64,000 nucleotides of DNA, taken from contig CAVPOY010000029.1 of assembly GCA_963707135.1 (NCBI GenBank), positions 39,284 to 103,283 on the forward strand. The letters run 5' to 3'. Below the pieces are notes generated by a model. It made no database searches and was not told the origin of the DNA. It worked only from the letters and a program-made list of their open reading frames with translations. A program made the position numbers and the translations under genes. This DNA is from JBGSTR01 sp963707135 (GTDB taxonomy: Bacteria > Pseudomonadota > Gammaproteobacteria > Chromatiales > Chromatiaceae). This document shows positions 34,059 to 43,479 of this stretch, in pieces. Positions within the stretch are counted from its first letter, which is position 1, and each line of letters begins with the position of its first letter.

Positions 34059-35165
34059 ATGAGCTACAGCAACACGCTGGACTTTCGACACGACCGCCCG
34101 GAGAGCCTGGGTGTGCTGATGGTCAACCTGGGTACGCCGGACGCGCCGACCGTGCCCGCCGTTCGGCGATACCTGGCCGAATTCCTCTGGGACCCCCGAC
34201 TGGTGGAGCTCCCCCGGCCGATCTGGTGGCTGATTCTGCACGGGGTGATCCTGCGGGTGCGTCCGCCGCGTTCGGCCAAGGCTTATCAGGCGGTCTGGAC
34301 CGACGAGGGCTCGCCGCTGCTGGCCATCTCCCGGCGCCAGGAGGCGGCGCTGCGGAATCGGCTGGCCGAGCGATTCGGCGGGGGCGTGGAACTGGCCCTC
34401 GGGATGCGGTACGGCAATCCCTCGATCCCCGCGGCCCTCGCCCAGCTTCGGGCGGCCAATGTCCGCCGCCTGCTCGTGCTGCCGCTCTACCCGCAATACT
34501 CGGCCACCACGACGGCATCAACCTTCGACGCCGTGACGCGGGAGTTGTCCGGTTGGCGCTGGCTGCCCGAGCTCAGATTCATAAGCGGCTATCACGACGA
34601 GCCGGGCTACATCGCCGCCCTCGGCGAGAGCATCCGGCGCCATTGGGCCGTGCACGGCGAGGCAGAGCGCCTGTTGTTCTCGTTCCACGGCATTCCCAGG
34701 GACTATTTCCTGAACGGAGACCCCTACCACTGCCTATGCCTCAAGACGGCGCGCCTGGTGGCCGAGCGCATCGGGCTGCCGGAGGACCGCTGGGCGGTCT
34801 CGTTCCAGTCTCGGGTTGGAAACAAGGAATGGCTCAGGCCCTACACCGACGAGACCCTGAAGGACTGGGGCGCGCAGGGCCTTCGCTCGGTCCAGGTCAT
34901 CGCGCCGGGGTTCTCGTCCGACTGTCTCGAGACCATCGAGGAGCTTGATGTCGAGAACCGTGGCTACTTCACCGCGGCCGGTGGAGGCAGCTTCGATTAC
35001 ATCCCCTGTCTGAACGACGGGGCCGAGCACATCGGGATGCTCGCGGACCTGGTTGAGCGCCATACCTGCGGCTGGCCGGGGCTGGGCTCCGAGGCGCCCG
35101 CCTCCGCCGCGCGTTCGCTGGAGGAACGGGCGAGCCGGGCGCGTGCGGCCGGCGCCGAGGCCTGA
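34059..35165 (+). CDS. hemH: Ferrochelatase
   Basis: This enzyme inserts Fe2+ into protoporphyrin IX, the last step of protoheme synthesis. The 368-residue protein has GVLMVNLGTPDAPT at the start, MRYGNPSIPAAL, the catalytic His in LLFSFHGIPRDYF and the C-terminal VIAPGFSSDCLETIEELDVENR. The length fits the long proteobacterial form. A GAAGAGGC site precedes the ATG. The Ala/Arg-rich tail after residue 345 is outside the conserved fold. Confidence 0.97.
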   Translation: MSYSNTLDFRHDRPESLGVLMVNLGTPDAPTVPAVRRYLAEFLWDPRLVELPRPIWWLILHGVILRVRPPRSAKAYQAVWTDEGSPLLAISRRQEAALRNRLAERFGGGVELALGMRYGNPSIPAALAQLRAANVRRLLVLPLYPQYSATTTASTFDAVTRELSGWRWLPELRFISGYHDEPGYIAALGESIRRHWAVHGEAERLLFSFHGIPRDYFLNGDPYHCLCLKTARLVAERIGLPEDRWAVSFQSRVGNKEWLRPYTDETLKDWGAQGLRSVQVIAPGFSSDCLETIEELDVENRGYFTAAGGGSFDYIPCLNDGAEHIGMLADLVERHTCGWPGLGSEAPASAARSLEERASRARAAGAEA

Positions 35166-35212
35166 GGTTCGCGTGTACCGGCGTTCGTCGGTTTTCGTCT
35201 AAGAGGGTTGCC

Positions 35213-35644
35213 ATGACCGAAAAGCACGCCTTGCCCACTGACATCCAATTGCACCAAAAATCGAGGGTGCTCGAGATCGCCTTCGACGACGGCGCCCGTT
35301 TTCTTCTGCCGTGCGAGTATTTGCGCGTATTCTCGCCGTCCGCGGAAGTCCGGGGCCATTCGCCGAGCACGGCCAAGCTGCAGGTCGGCAAGGAGCACGT
35401 GGGGATCACCGATCTGCAGCCGATCGGAAACTACGCGGTCAAGATTTTCTTCGACGATGGGCACAAGTCCGGTCTCTACGACTGGCGGTACCTCTACAAG
35501 CTCGGCCGTGCCTGGCAGCCGCTCTGGTTCGACTACCTCGAACGGCTTGCGAGCGCCGGCCACGCGCGAACGGGAGTGGACCCGTTCGAGGCGATCAAGT
35601 CGGGCGGCGAGGAGCCGGCCCGGCTGCCCGGCGTCGCTGACTAG
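35213..35644 (+). CDS. DUF971-family protein
   Basis: The 143-residue protein has the DUF971 (gamma-butyrobetaine hydroxylase N-terminal-like) core: IQLHQKSRVLEIAFDDGARFLLPCEYLRVFSPSAEV, then VGITDLQPIGNYAVKIFFDDGHKSGLYDWRYLYKLG. Standalone DUF971 proteins are common in proteobacteria. Some have been linked to iron-sulfur cluster or metal handling, but the role here is unproven. An AGAGGG ribosome-binding site precedes the ATG, 47 bp after hemH. Confidence 0.9.
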   Translation: MTEKHALPTDIQLHQKSRVLEIAFDDGARFLLPCEYLRVFSPSAEVRGHSPSTAKLQVGKEHVGITDLQPIGNYAVKIFFDDGHKSGLYDWRYLYKLGRAWQPLWFDYLERLASAGHARTGVDPFEAIKSGGEEPARLPGVAD

Positions 35645-36030
35645 AGCTGAGGGGTCGAGAGGGATGCGTACCGCGCGGCCACGAGCGCCACGTCCCCCAG
35701 GCACAAGGCGCCGCGCGGTGAGCGACGAGGCGACGAACCAGCATGCACGAGGCCCCCAGCAGGGGTACCAACGAGGTTGCTCCTAACCTCCGGGTCGGCG
35801 TCTCGTATCCGTCGACGGGGGTCGTTGACCGCCAGGTTGCCGGACTCCTTGAGTGGCGCGCGACGGCCGCGTAGCATTCAGCCCCTGCCCGACGCAGGGA
35901 TAAGGCGCGATAGGTGGGCCGGCGCGTAGCGCCGGACGGTCCTGCAGCCTCCCGCCGTACCCGCACGGGGCGCCGGGAAAGTAAATCAAAAACCATTGAC
36001 CGCCATCGCGCGGGGAGGATCCGGTAACCG
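35645..36030. other. Spacer without recognised gene
   Basis: The 386-bp stretch after the DUF971 gene has no convincing coding frame. It contains a 7-bp hairpin CCGGCGC-GTA-GCGCCGG at 35919-35935. A slightly AT-richer part (AAAGTAAATCAAAAACCATT, 35979-35998) before the next gene may be promoter sequence. Confidence 0.45.
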
Positions 36031-36840
36031 ATGTCCACGAACGACAAATCGCTCAAGGGAGTGGCCGCTCTCGCCAAAGACCTGCTGGAGACGGCCCAGG
36101 CGCAGATCGAGGTTGCTCAGGCACAGGAGCGCGTCGCACGCGCCCACGCGGAGGCCCAGGCTGAGACGGCGAAGGCCAATGCTAAGGCGGCCAAGGCGGA
36201 AGCCCTCGCCGCGCAGCTCCAAGCCGAGGCCCAGGCAAAGGCGGCTCAGGCCCAGGCCGAGGTCTCGGATGCGTTGAAGCACGCCAACGAGTCGAAGGAG
36301 GCGGCGGAGCGGGCGAGGGCCGAGGCGCGCGCGGCCATAGAGAGGGTCCGCAAAGAGACCCAGGACGAGATCGCCTCGATACGAAAGGCTGCCGAGCAAC
36401 AGATCGCTCAGGAACGTAAGACCGTGATTGCCGAGGCCGAGCGGAAGATCGCCGACGCGCAAGCGGAATTGGAGATGGAGGCCAAGGCGCAGGCCGAGAC
36501 GGCGGCCGCCCAGGCTGAAACGGCGCGGTCGCAGGCCAAGACGGCGGAGGCTCAGGCCCGCACGGCCAGGGCTCTGGCCCAGGCCAGCGCCGAGGAGCAG
36601 GGAACCGCAGCGGAGGCGCTGGAGAAGGCCAGGGAGGCTCAGGCTCGGCTGGACGCCGCGGAGCGGGAGGCCAAGGCGGCGCTTGACCGGGCGAAGAAGC
36701 TTTCCGGCGAAGGAAGCTCGACGGCAGCGGCCGAGGCGGCGACTCCGGCAGAGGGCGCTCCGACAAGAGGTGCGCGCGCCAAACGTCCCGTCACGAAGAA
36801 GGCGGCCGCGGCACCGGCGGCGGCAAAGAAACGGACCTAG
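36031..36840 (+). CDS. Alanine-rich coiled-coil protein with basic tail
   Basis: The 269-residue protein is built of Ala, Glu, Gln, Lys and Arg. Heptad-like repeats run from about 15 to 225 (for example AQAQIEVAQAQERVARAHAE), which predicts one long coiled coil. The last 25 residues are Lys/Ala/Pro-rich (KRPVTKKAAAAPAAAKKRT), like the tail of histone H1-type bacterial proteins. There is no signal peptide or membrane segment. No family was assigned; low-complexity similarity to TolA or phasins would not prove kinship. A GGGGAGGA site supports the ATG. Confidence 0.65.
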   Translation: MSTNDKSLKGVAALAKDLLETAQAQIEVAQAQERVARAHAEAQAETAKANAKAAKAEALAAQLQAEAQAKAAQAQAEVSDALKHANESKEAAERARAEARAAIERVRKETQDEIASIRKAAEQQIAQERKTVIAEAERKIADAQAELEMEAKAQAETAAAQAETARSQAKTAEAQARTARALAQASAEEQGTAAEALEKAREAQARLDAAEREAKAALDRAKKLSGEGSSTAAAEAATPAEGAPTRGARAKRPVTKKAAAAPAAAKKRT

Positions 36841-36940
36841 TTCCGAGACGTCCGGGCGTGGCGCCCGATCTGGTGACCGGTCCTTGACGGCGCCTCCCGG
36901 ACAATCTGTACAGCCCTACTGGTACACAGACGTCGGCTCC

Positions 36941-38041
36941 ATGCCAAAGCCCTCGCAGCGCCTGATTGCCCTTCTAACCGCGGTCCTGGCCGCGGCGCTT
37001 CTGGTCGCCGGCTGTGCGTCGTCCGGCGGCGCCGCGGATTCCGGTGCCACCGGATCGGTCGACCCGAGGCAGGTCGAGGTGTTTTTCGCGACCGATCGGG
37101 CCCCGAGTGGCGCCGCGAGCACGGCCTTCGGCACCGAGCGCGGGGTCCTCAGTTACGGGATCGCCGGCGTCGGCATACCGCCTAATCACCAGATCGGGCG
37201 CCATGAGGCGCCCTCCGTGTTCAAGTTCGAGTGGTCACCGGACGAACGCAAGCACATTGCCCTGCAGGAGGTCACGCCGCTGGACGCAGCGACCTTCTTC
37301 GACCGGCTGGCGTTCGCGGTGAATCTGTCGCCCAACCGTAGCCTGATGGTGTTCGTCCACGGCTACAACACCGAGTTTTCCGAGGCCGTGCCCCTGGTTG
37401 CCCAGTTCGCCACCGATCTGAAGTTTTCGGGACCGGTCCTGCTGTTCAGCTGGCCATCCCAAGGCAGTGTCACCGGGTACTCGGTCGACGAGACCAATGT
37501 CGAGTGGTCCCAGTTCCATCTGGTGGAGGTGCTCAACGCACTGCTCGACCAGACGCCGGCGCGTCAGATCTACCTGGTCGCCCACAGCATGGGGAGCCGC
37601 GCCGTGACCCGCGCCTACAATACCCTGGCCGGCGACCGCAGCGTCTACGGTCCGAACCCCATACGCGAGATGGTCCTGGTCGCACCGGATATCGACGCCG
37701 ACGTTTTCCGGCAGGACATCGCCCCGCACCTTGACCGCAACGGTATCCATGTCACCCTGTACGCCTCGTCCGGGGACCGCGCGCTGCTCGCCTCCAAGGC
37801 TTTCCACGGCTACCCGCGGGCCGGCGATTCGGGTGAGGGCCTCGTGATAGTGCCCGGCGTTGAGACAGTGGACGCCAGCGACGCATCGGGCGGTCTGCTG
37901 GGGCACTCCTACTTCGCGGAGGATCGACGGATCATGGAGGACATCTTTGGTCTGATACAGACCGGTCAGCGTGCCGACGGTCGCTTCGGGCTGGAGGCCG
38001 TCGACACACCCGGCGGTCGTTACTGGACATTCCGCAAGTAG
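36941..38041 (+). CDS. Alpha/beta hydrolase lipoprotein (DUF900 family)
   Basis: The 366-residue protein has a lipoprotein signal ending in LLVAGC. The DUF900 hydrolase core follows: VEVFFATDRAPSG, SLMVFVHGYNTEFSEAV, GPVLLFSWPSQGSVTGYSVDE and the nucleophile elbow VAHSMGSRAV. DIDADVFRQDI likely supplies the acid and the GHSYFAE region the histidine. The substrate is unknown; lipase or esterase activity is inferred from the fold. The frame is open upstream, but that part overlaps the coiled-coil gene in another frame and is not coding. Confidence 0.9.
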   Translation: MPKPSQRLIALLTAVLAAALLVAGCASSGGAADSGATGSVDPRQVEVFFATDRAPSGAASTAFGTERGVLSYGIAGVGIPPNHQIGRHEAPSVFKFEWSPDERKHIALQEVTPLDAATFFDRLAFAVNLSPNRSLMVFVHGYNTEFSEAVPLVAQFATDLKFSGPVLLFSWPSQGSVTGYSVDETNVEWSQFHLVEVLNALLDQTPARQIYLVAHSMGSRAVTRAYNTLAGDRSVYGPNPIREMVLVAPDIDADVFRQDIAPHLDRNGIHVTLYASSGDRALLASKAFHGYPRAGDSGEGLVIVPGVETVDASDASGGLLGHSYFAEDRRIMEDIFGLIQTGQRADGRFGLEAVDTPGGRYWTFRK

Positions 38042-38202
38042 ACACCGGTTAGCGCCGAGGCTTGGATTGCCGACCTTGTTCGGCGAACGGTCGGGGGTGG
38101 CCTGCGGACACTACCGGTATGGTCCTGCGATACAAGACGCGCGGGCGTAAACGGCCCATCCCAGTCCGGCGGGCGCACTGCGCGGGCCCTGACCCGAATA
38201 CC

Positions 38203-38228
38203 AAGAAGCCCGCTTGCGCGGGCTTCTT
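38203..38228. terminator. Bidirectional hairpin between hydrolase gene and hdrB
   Basis: AAGAAGCCCGC and GCGGGCTTCTT form an 11-bp stem with a short loop between the convergent genes. Flanking A and T residues inside the stem allow weak termination on both strands. Confidence 0.7.
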
Positions 38229-38258
38229 CGAGCTCGGTCAAGGAGCGACGGGCGGAGG

Positions 38259-39158
38259 CTACTTCGCCGCCAACGCGTCCAGTTGCTTGGCAGGTATGAT
38301 CTGGCCGTTGAGCGCCGCGTCCTTGGCGCTGCGCCCGTAGGCCACGGCCATCAGGGTCGAGTAGTAGACCACCGGCATCTTGAACTTGGTGCCGTAGGTG
38401 GCGTTGATGTCGTCCTGGTAGACCTCGACGTTCATCTGGCACACGGGGCACGGCGTCACGATCATGTCTGCGCCATGGTCGTAGGCGGCCTCGATGATAC
38501 CCTTGACCATCTCCTGGGACTTCTCCGGTTCGGAGAAGGCCAGCGCGCCGCCGCAGCACTGCACCTTTTTCTCGTAGTCCGGGATCGAATCGCCGCCGAG
38601 GGTCTCCACCAGCTTGTCGAGATACTTGGGGTTCTCGTAGGACTCACCCGCAATCCCGAAAGGCCGGTTGGTCTGGCAGCCGACATAGCCCGCGATCTTG
38701 ATGCCTTCCAGGGGTTTCTTGACCTTGGCGCCGATGGCCTCGTAGCCGATGTCCTCGATCAGGACCTCGGCCATGTGCTTGATGGGGGTGTCGTTCTTGA
38801 GCTTCAGCCCGGCCTCGGCCAGCGCGGTGTTGGCCTCGGCCAACAGGGACTGGTCCTCGTGCAGGCGCTCCGCCGCCTCGCGGGTGGAGAGCCAGCAGGC
38901 GGCGCAGGTGGCGACGATCTCCTGGCCCGGGTTGTGCTGCTCGGACAGGGCGATGTTGCGCGCCGAGAGGGTCAGGCGCGGCAGCTCACCGCCGCCGGCA
39001 TAGCCGATGGAGGCGGCGCAGCAGTTCCAGTCGGGGATCTCGTTGAGCTGGATGTCCAGCTCCTCGCACATGGCCTGGACCGAAACCATGTAGTTGGAGG
39101 ACGAGGCGCCCTTCTGAGATGAGCACCCCGGGTAGAAGGAATATTCTTTCTTCGCCAT
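38259..39158 (-). CDS. hdrB: HdrB-like CCG-domain subunit of the Qmo/Hdr complex
   Basis: The 299-residue protein has two cysteine-rich CCG domains: YPGCSSQ...DWNCCAASIG...CAAC and GYVGCQTNRP...VQCCGGAL...CPVC. These bind non-cubane iron-sulfur clusters in heterodisulfide reductase subunit B. Start 39158 is preferred because MAKKEYSFYPGC matches the family opening. It is the last gene of qmoA-qmoB-hdrC-hdrB. Together with HdrC it probably replaces the QmoC subunit, passing electrons between QmoAB and the quinone pool or another carrier. Confidence 0.92.
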   Translation of the reverse strand: MAKKEYSFYPGCSSQKGASSSNYMVSVQAMCEELDIQLNEIPDWNCCAASIGYAGGGELPRLTLSARNIALSEQHNPGQEIVATCAACWLSTREAAERLHEDQSLLAEANTALAEAGLKLKNDTPIKHMAEVLIEDIGYEAIGAKVKKPLEGIKIAGYVGCQTNRPFGIAGESYENPKYLDKLVETLGGDSIPDYEKKVQCCGGALAFSEPEKSQEMVKGIIEAAYDHGADMIVTPCPVCQMNVEVYQDDINATYGTKFKMPVVYYSTLMAVAYGRSAKDAALNGQIIPAKQLDALAAK

Positions 39159-39171
39159 TGGTGTCTTCTCC

Positions 39172-39798
39172 TCAAGCGCCGTGCTTGGCAATTCGGGCGG
39201 CTTCCAGCTCATGGGCCTTCGCCAGCGCCTTCTGGAATCCGCTCAGATCTTTCACCGCGTGCCCCCCGAGGATCTCCATGGGGTTCATGCGCTTGGTCTT
39301 CATCATGTTCAGCCCGAGCTTCTGCTTCGCCATGGCCGTCTTCACGCCCTCTCCGAAGCCATTCATGAAGTAGAGCGACAGGCCAAGCTTCAGCTCGTTG
39401 ACCCGGCCCTTCTTCATCAGGTTGTCCCAGAACAGCTGGGCGAACTTTGCCGTAGGTTGGTTCTGGGGTACCAGACCAAGCCGTTTCGCGTAATTGGCCA
39501 GTCCATGCATGATGTGGGTGATCGGCAGCTGGCGCGGGCAGCGCACGATGCAGTTGTAGCAGGACGTGCACATCCACATGGAGTCCGACTTCAGGACCTC
39601 GTCGCGCTTGCCGGCGCGAATCATCATGAAGATCTCCTGGGGTGGGTGCTCCCAGAACTTGCCCAGGGGGCAGGAGCCCGAGCACACGCCGCACTGCATG
39701 CACATCTTGACCCACTCGCCCTCCTCAACATTCGCCTCAACCTCCTTGAGGAAGCTGTTGCGATACTTGTCGATCATCGCTGTATTCAGGTCGCCCAT
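39172..39798 (-). CDS. hdrC: HdrC-like 4Fe-4S subunit of the Qmo/Hdr complex
   Basis: The 208-residue protein carries two [4Fe-4S] motifs, CMQCGVCSGSCPLG (about 36-49) and CTSCYNCIVRCPRQLP (about 78-93). No membrane segments are evident, unlike QmoC, which fuses an HdrC-like domain to a cytochrome-b-like membrane part. The complex here would therefore lack an obvious membrane anchor. It lies 108 bp after qmoB and 13 bp before hdrB. HdrC passes electrons between QmoB and HdrB. Confidence 0.92.
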   Translation of the reverse strand: MGDLNTAMIDKYRNSFLKEVEANVEEGEWVKMCMQCGVCSGSCPLGKFWEHPPQEIFMMIRAGKRDEVLKSDSMWMCTSCYNCIVRCPRQLPITHIMHGLANYAKRLGLVPQNQPTAKFAQLFWDNLMKKGRVNELKLGLSLYFMNGFGEGVKTAMAKQKLGLNMMKTKRMNPMEILGGHAVKDLSGFQKALAKAHELEAARIAKHGA

Positions 39799-39906
39799 GG
39801 AAACGATCTCCGGTATTCGGTCGTAGGGCGGATGCCCGAGGGGCGATCCGCCGTCTCCGCGGTTGCGGCGAATTGGCGGAACGGCCTCTAGCGTTCCGCC
39901 GTACGG

Positions 39907-42192
39907 TCAGAATTTAAAGGGGCTCATGCCGATCTTCTCGACCGTCGCGGCCATGTCGTTGATCAGCTGCGGCGCGCGCTTGATGTCGGTGATTGCGACC
40001 TCGTACACCGACACGCGCTCGACCTCCAGGTTGAGCTGGGTGAGGGTGTCGCCGACCTTCGAGAGCCGCTCGGCCGCCATCTTGGAGCCGCGCACGAAAT
40101 GGCACTGATAGTCGTCGTCGCGCCGACAGCCCATCAGCACGATGCCGTCGTAGCCGGAGTTCAGCGCGTCGGTGACCCAGGACAGGCTGACCGATCCCAG
40201 GCAGCGCACCGGGATAACTCGGGCGAAGGGGCTGATGTGCTCGCCCGCCTGGGCGGCCATGTCGAGCGCCGGGTAGGCGTCGTTCTCGCAGGCAAGGGCC
40301 AGGATGCGCGGCTTCTCCGAGAACTCGTCGGGCACGTCAACGGCCTTGATCTGCTGGCCGACGGTGTCGATAGAATAGTTCTCGAACGAGATCACCCGCA
40401 CCGGGCAGGCGCCCATGCAGGTGCCGCAGCGCCGGCAGCGGGACTCGTTGAACTGCGGGTAGCGCTGCTCGTCCTCGTTGATGGCCCCAAACGGGCACTC
40501 CACGGTGCAGCGCTTGCACTGGGTGCAGCCCTCCTTGCGGAAGCTAGGGTAGGACAGGTCGCCGACACGCGGGTGGGCGGCAGAGCCGCGGGCGGCATTC
40601 TCGGCCGCCTGGATCGCCTTCATGGTGGCGCCCACCGCGTCATCCATCGCCTGCTTCATGTCCATCGGACGACGAACCGGGCCGGCGGCATAGATGCCGC
40701 TACGCCGCGTCTCGTAGGGGAAGCAGATGAAGTGGCTGTCGACGAAGCCGTTTTTGAGAATCGGCAGGTCGGTGCCCTGGCGATAGTCCAGGTTCAGGAT
40801 CGAAGGCGGAGCGACGGCCAGGGCCGCACGGGCGGCCGCCTTCTCCTCCTCGGTCGGGGCCTCGTCCACGGCGAGCTGCGCGTAGGGATCGGGACCCGAG
40901 TTGGGGACCTGGCCGGTGGCGAGCACCACCAGATCGCAGTCCATCTCGGTGTCCTCGTCCAGGATCAGGTCCTTGAACTTCACCTTCAGGCTACCGCCGT
41001 TCGCGACCACCTCGGAGGCCTTGCCCTTGGAGAAGGTGACCATGGCCTGTTGGCCTGAGCGGTAGAAGTCCTCTCCGGCGGCACCCGGGGTGCGCAGGTC
41101 GTCGAACAGCACCGTCGCATCGCAACCCGGATTCTGGGCCTTGAAATACATGGCCTGTTTGATGGACTCCGTGCAGCAGAAGCCCGAGCAATAGGGCAGG
41201 TGGCCCTCCTTGGTGGAGCGCTGCCCGGCGCACTGGATGAAGGCGACCGACTGCACCTCCTTGCCGTCGGACGGGCGCTTGATGATGCCGCCGTTGGTCT
41301 CCTTGGCCAGCTTCTCGAACTCGAAGTTGGTCATCACGTCCGGCGTCTTGCCGTAGGCGAACTCGGGCAGCTTATTGGCGTCGTAGGGCTTGTAATCCGT
41401 GGCTTGGACGATGGCACCGAAATTCTCGGTAAGGGTGGTGCCGGACTCGGTGCTGATGTCCGCGCTGAAGCGGCCCGGGGCCCCGGATGTCTTGGTGATC
41501 TTGGCGTTGAGATGGACCGTGATGCGCCCGCTAGCCATCACCTGCTCGATCAGGTCGTCTACGCCCGGGTCTTCCGGCTGGGGCAGATCGACATCCTTGC
41601 CGTTGGGCACGTCAAAGGCCGCGGCGCGGAACGGCACCCGCTTGTAAAGGTCCTTCCAGACGCCGCCGAGCACCGGCTCGTCGCACACCAGATGCGCCGG
41701 GTAGCCGGCGGCGGCCGCCTCGAGCGCGGCAGTCATTCCGGTCATGCCGCCACCGACCACCAACAGGGTCTTGTTCAGCTCCTGCTCGCCGGATGGCTCC
41801 GGCACGGTCATGAACTTGATCTCCGCGCAGGCCATACGGACATAGTCGTCCGCCATCTCCTGGGTGGTCTCCTGGTGCTCATCGCCCTCGGGGCGGGCCC
41901 AGATGACGCCCTCGCGCAGGTTGGCGCGGGACATGGCCACGCTCGGGAAGTTGAAGGCCTCGACCTTGGAGCGGCGCGAGCAGGCGGCGATCATGACGTG
42001 GGTGGCGTCACCGGAGTCGATGTCGGCCTGGATCATGGCCACGCCCTCGGCGCCGCACAGCATCTCGTGCTGCTTACAATTGGCGATCTTGCCCTCGCTC
42101 GCCGCGATCTTCTGGAGCTGGTTTGCGTCCAGGCGCTCGCCGATTCCGCAGCCGGTGCAGATGTAACCGGCGAGTTTTTTCTCCGCTGCCAT
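39907..42192 (-). CDS. qmoB: QmoB, HdrA/MvhD-like flavoprotein subunit
   Basis: The 761-residue protein starts with a cysteine-rich segment (GYICTGCGIGERL) followed by an HdrA-type FAD domain (LLVVGGGMTGMTAALEAAAAGYPAHLV, about 142-170). A two-cluster ferredoxin domain follows (CTQCKRCTVECPFGAI, CRRCGTCMGACPVRVISFE, about 555-605). The C-terminal MvhD-like domain has LACEND, VRCLGSVS and MGCRRDDDYQC. QmoB takes part in electron flow between APS reductase and the quinone side; in sulfur oxidisers it works in the oxidative direction. The gene is 3 bp after qmoA. Confidence 0.95.
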   Translation of the reverse strand: MAAEKKLAGYICTGCGIGERLDANQLQKIAASEGKIANCKQHEMLCGAEGVAMIQADIDSGDATHVMIAACSRRSKVEAFNFPSVAMSRANLREGVIWARPEGDEHQETTQEMADDYVRMACAEIKFMTVPEPSGEQELNKTLLVVGGGMTGMTAALEAAAAGYPAHLVCDEPVLGGVWKDLYKRVPFRAAAFDVPNGKDVDLPQPEDPGVDDLIEQVMASGRITVHLNAKITKTSGAPGRFSADISTESGTTLTENFGAIVQATDYKPYDANKLPEFAYGKTPDVMTNFEFEKLAKETNGGIIKRPSDGKEVQSVAFIQCAGQRSTKEGHLPYCSGFCCTESIKQAMYFKAQNPGCDATVLFDDLRTPGAAGEDFYRSGQQAMVTFSKGKASEVVANGGSLKVKFKDLILDEDTEMDCDLVVLATGQVPNSGPDPYAQLAVDEAPTEEEKAAARAALAVAPPSILNLDYRQGTDLPILKNGFVDSHFICFPYETRRSGIYAAGPVRRPMDMKQAMDDAVGATMKAIQAAENAARGSAAHPRVGDLSYPSFRKEGCTQCKRCTVECPFGAINEDEQRYPQFNESRCRRCGTCMGACPVRVISFENYSIDTVGQQIKAVDVPDEFSEKPRILALACENDAYPALDMAAQAGEHISPFARVIPVRCLGSVSLSWVTDALNSGYDGIVLMGCRRDDDYQCHFVRGSKMAAERLSKVGDTLTQLNLEVERVSVYEVAITDIKRAPQLINDMAATVEKIGMSPFKF

Positions 42193-42195
42193 GGC

Positions 42196-43479
42196 TTAGA
42201 CCTCCGCTCTGGCGACGCTGTTGACGACCTGGATGGCGCGGAGCGCCGCCCCGGTGGCGTGTTGGACAGCACGGTTCACGTCGAGTGCATCGGAGGCGCT
42301 GCCGGCCGCGAACACGCCGCCGTTGGCCGTATCGGCCTCGATGAAGCCCTCGCGGTTGACGACGATCGGTACGGGGAAGCTCGCCGGATCCACGGAGGGC
42401 TCCATGCCGATTGCCAGCACCACCAGGTCATGGGGCTCGGCGAAGCGCTTATAGCCCTCGGTATCCACGCCGTGGATCACCGGACTGCCGTCCTTGTCCT
42501 GGGTGATCGAGGCCGGCTTGGACTTGATGAATTTGATGTTCTGGTTGGCGCGGACCTTCTGGTAGAAGTCCTCGAAGCGGTCGATCGCCCGCAGGTCAAT
42601 GTAGTAGACATTGATCTCGGCCTCGTCTCCGAACGCTTCGGCCACATAGGTGCACTGCTTCAGCGACGCCATACAGCAGATGCGCGAGCAGTGCAGCAGG
42701 TGGTTGCGGTCGCGCGAGCCGGCGCACTGGATGAAGGCCACCTTCTTGGCCTCCTTGCCGTCGGAGGGACGCACCAGCTTGCCGCCGGTGGGGCCGGACG
42801 GGTCGGCCATGCGCTCGAACTCGACGCTGGTGATCACGTTGGCGATGCGGTCGTAACCGTAGGGCTGGATCTTGGCCGCGTCGTAGGGCCGCCAGCCGGT
42901 CGCCCAGATCACCGCGCCGCAGGGGAAGTCGATAGTCTGCTCGGCCATGTCGAGGTCGATCGCGCCGTACTTGCAGGCGTCCTTGGCCTTTTGGGCGTCG
43001 TCGGTACCAAGGATGCGCGGGTCCAGCACATAGCGTTGGGGCATCGCCATCCGATAGGGCAGATAGGCGCCCTTGCGCTTGCCCAGCCCGTAGTTGTACT
43101 CGTCGTCGAACTCGGCCGAGACGGCCCGCTCGCACTCGCCGCAGGCGGTGCAGTTGTCGTTGACGTAGCGGGGCGTAAGTTTGACGGTGGCGGTGTATCG
43201 GCCCCTCTCGCCCTTGAGGTCCGTCACCTCGGCCATCGTCAGGATGGTCAGGTTCGGGTTCGTCTTGGCGCGACGCTGGTTGATTTCCAGTCCGCAGGTC
43301 GGGAAGCAGAGCTTGGGAAAATACTTGTAGAGCTGGGAGACCCGGCCGCCCAGATAGGGGCGCTTCTCAACCAGCACGACCTGTTTCCCGGTCTCGGCGG
43401 CCTCGAGTGCAGCGGTCATGCCGCTGATGCCACCACCGACCACCAGGATGGTCTCGTTGGTTGCGACAACTGCCGTCAT
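42196..43479 (-). CDS. qmoA: QmoA, HdrA-like flavoprotein subunit
   Basis: The 427-residue protein has the N-terminal FAD motif ILVVGGGISGMTAALEAAETG (GxGxxG at 15-20), then LGGRVSQLYKYFPKLCFPTCGLEINQRR, which is typical of QmoA. A NCTACGECERA cysteine cluster follows, and KVAFIQCAGSRDRNHLLHCSRICC carries more cluster ligands. It is the first gene of the four-gene cluster. The usual neighbours aprBA (APS reductase) are not in the window; a cyclophilin gene lies upstream. Confidence 0.95.
   Translation of the reverse strand: MTAVVATNETILVVGGGISGMTAALEAAETGKQVVLVEKRPYLGGRVSQLYKYFPKLCFPTCGLEINQRRAKTNPNLTILTMAEVTDLKGERGRYTATVKLTPRYVNDNCTACGECERAVSAEFDDEYNYGLGKRKGAYLPYRMAMPQRYVLDPRILGTDDAQKAKDACKYGAIDLDMAEQTIDFPCGAVIWATGWRPYDAAKIQPYGYDRIANVITSVEFERMADPSGPTGGKLVRPSDGKEAKKVAFIQCAGSRDRNHLLHCSRICCMASLKQCTYVAEAFGDEAEINVYYIDLRAIDRFEDFYQKVRANQNIKFIKSKPASITQDKDGSPVIHGVDTEGYKRFAEPHDLVVLAIGMEPSVDPASFPVPIVVNREGFIEADTANGGVFAAGSASDALDVNRAVQHATGAALRAIQVVNSVARAEV

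Noticed and set aside
36428..36940. Upstream extension of the lipoprotein hydrolase frame
   Set aside because: It overlaps the coiled-coil gene in another frame, is Arg/Pro-rich, and would bury the lipoprotein signal inside the protein.
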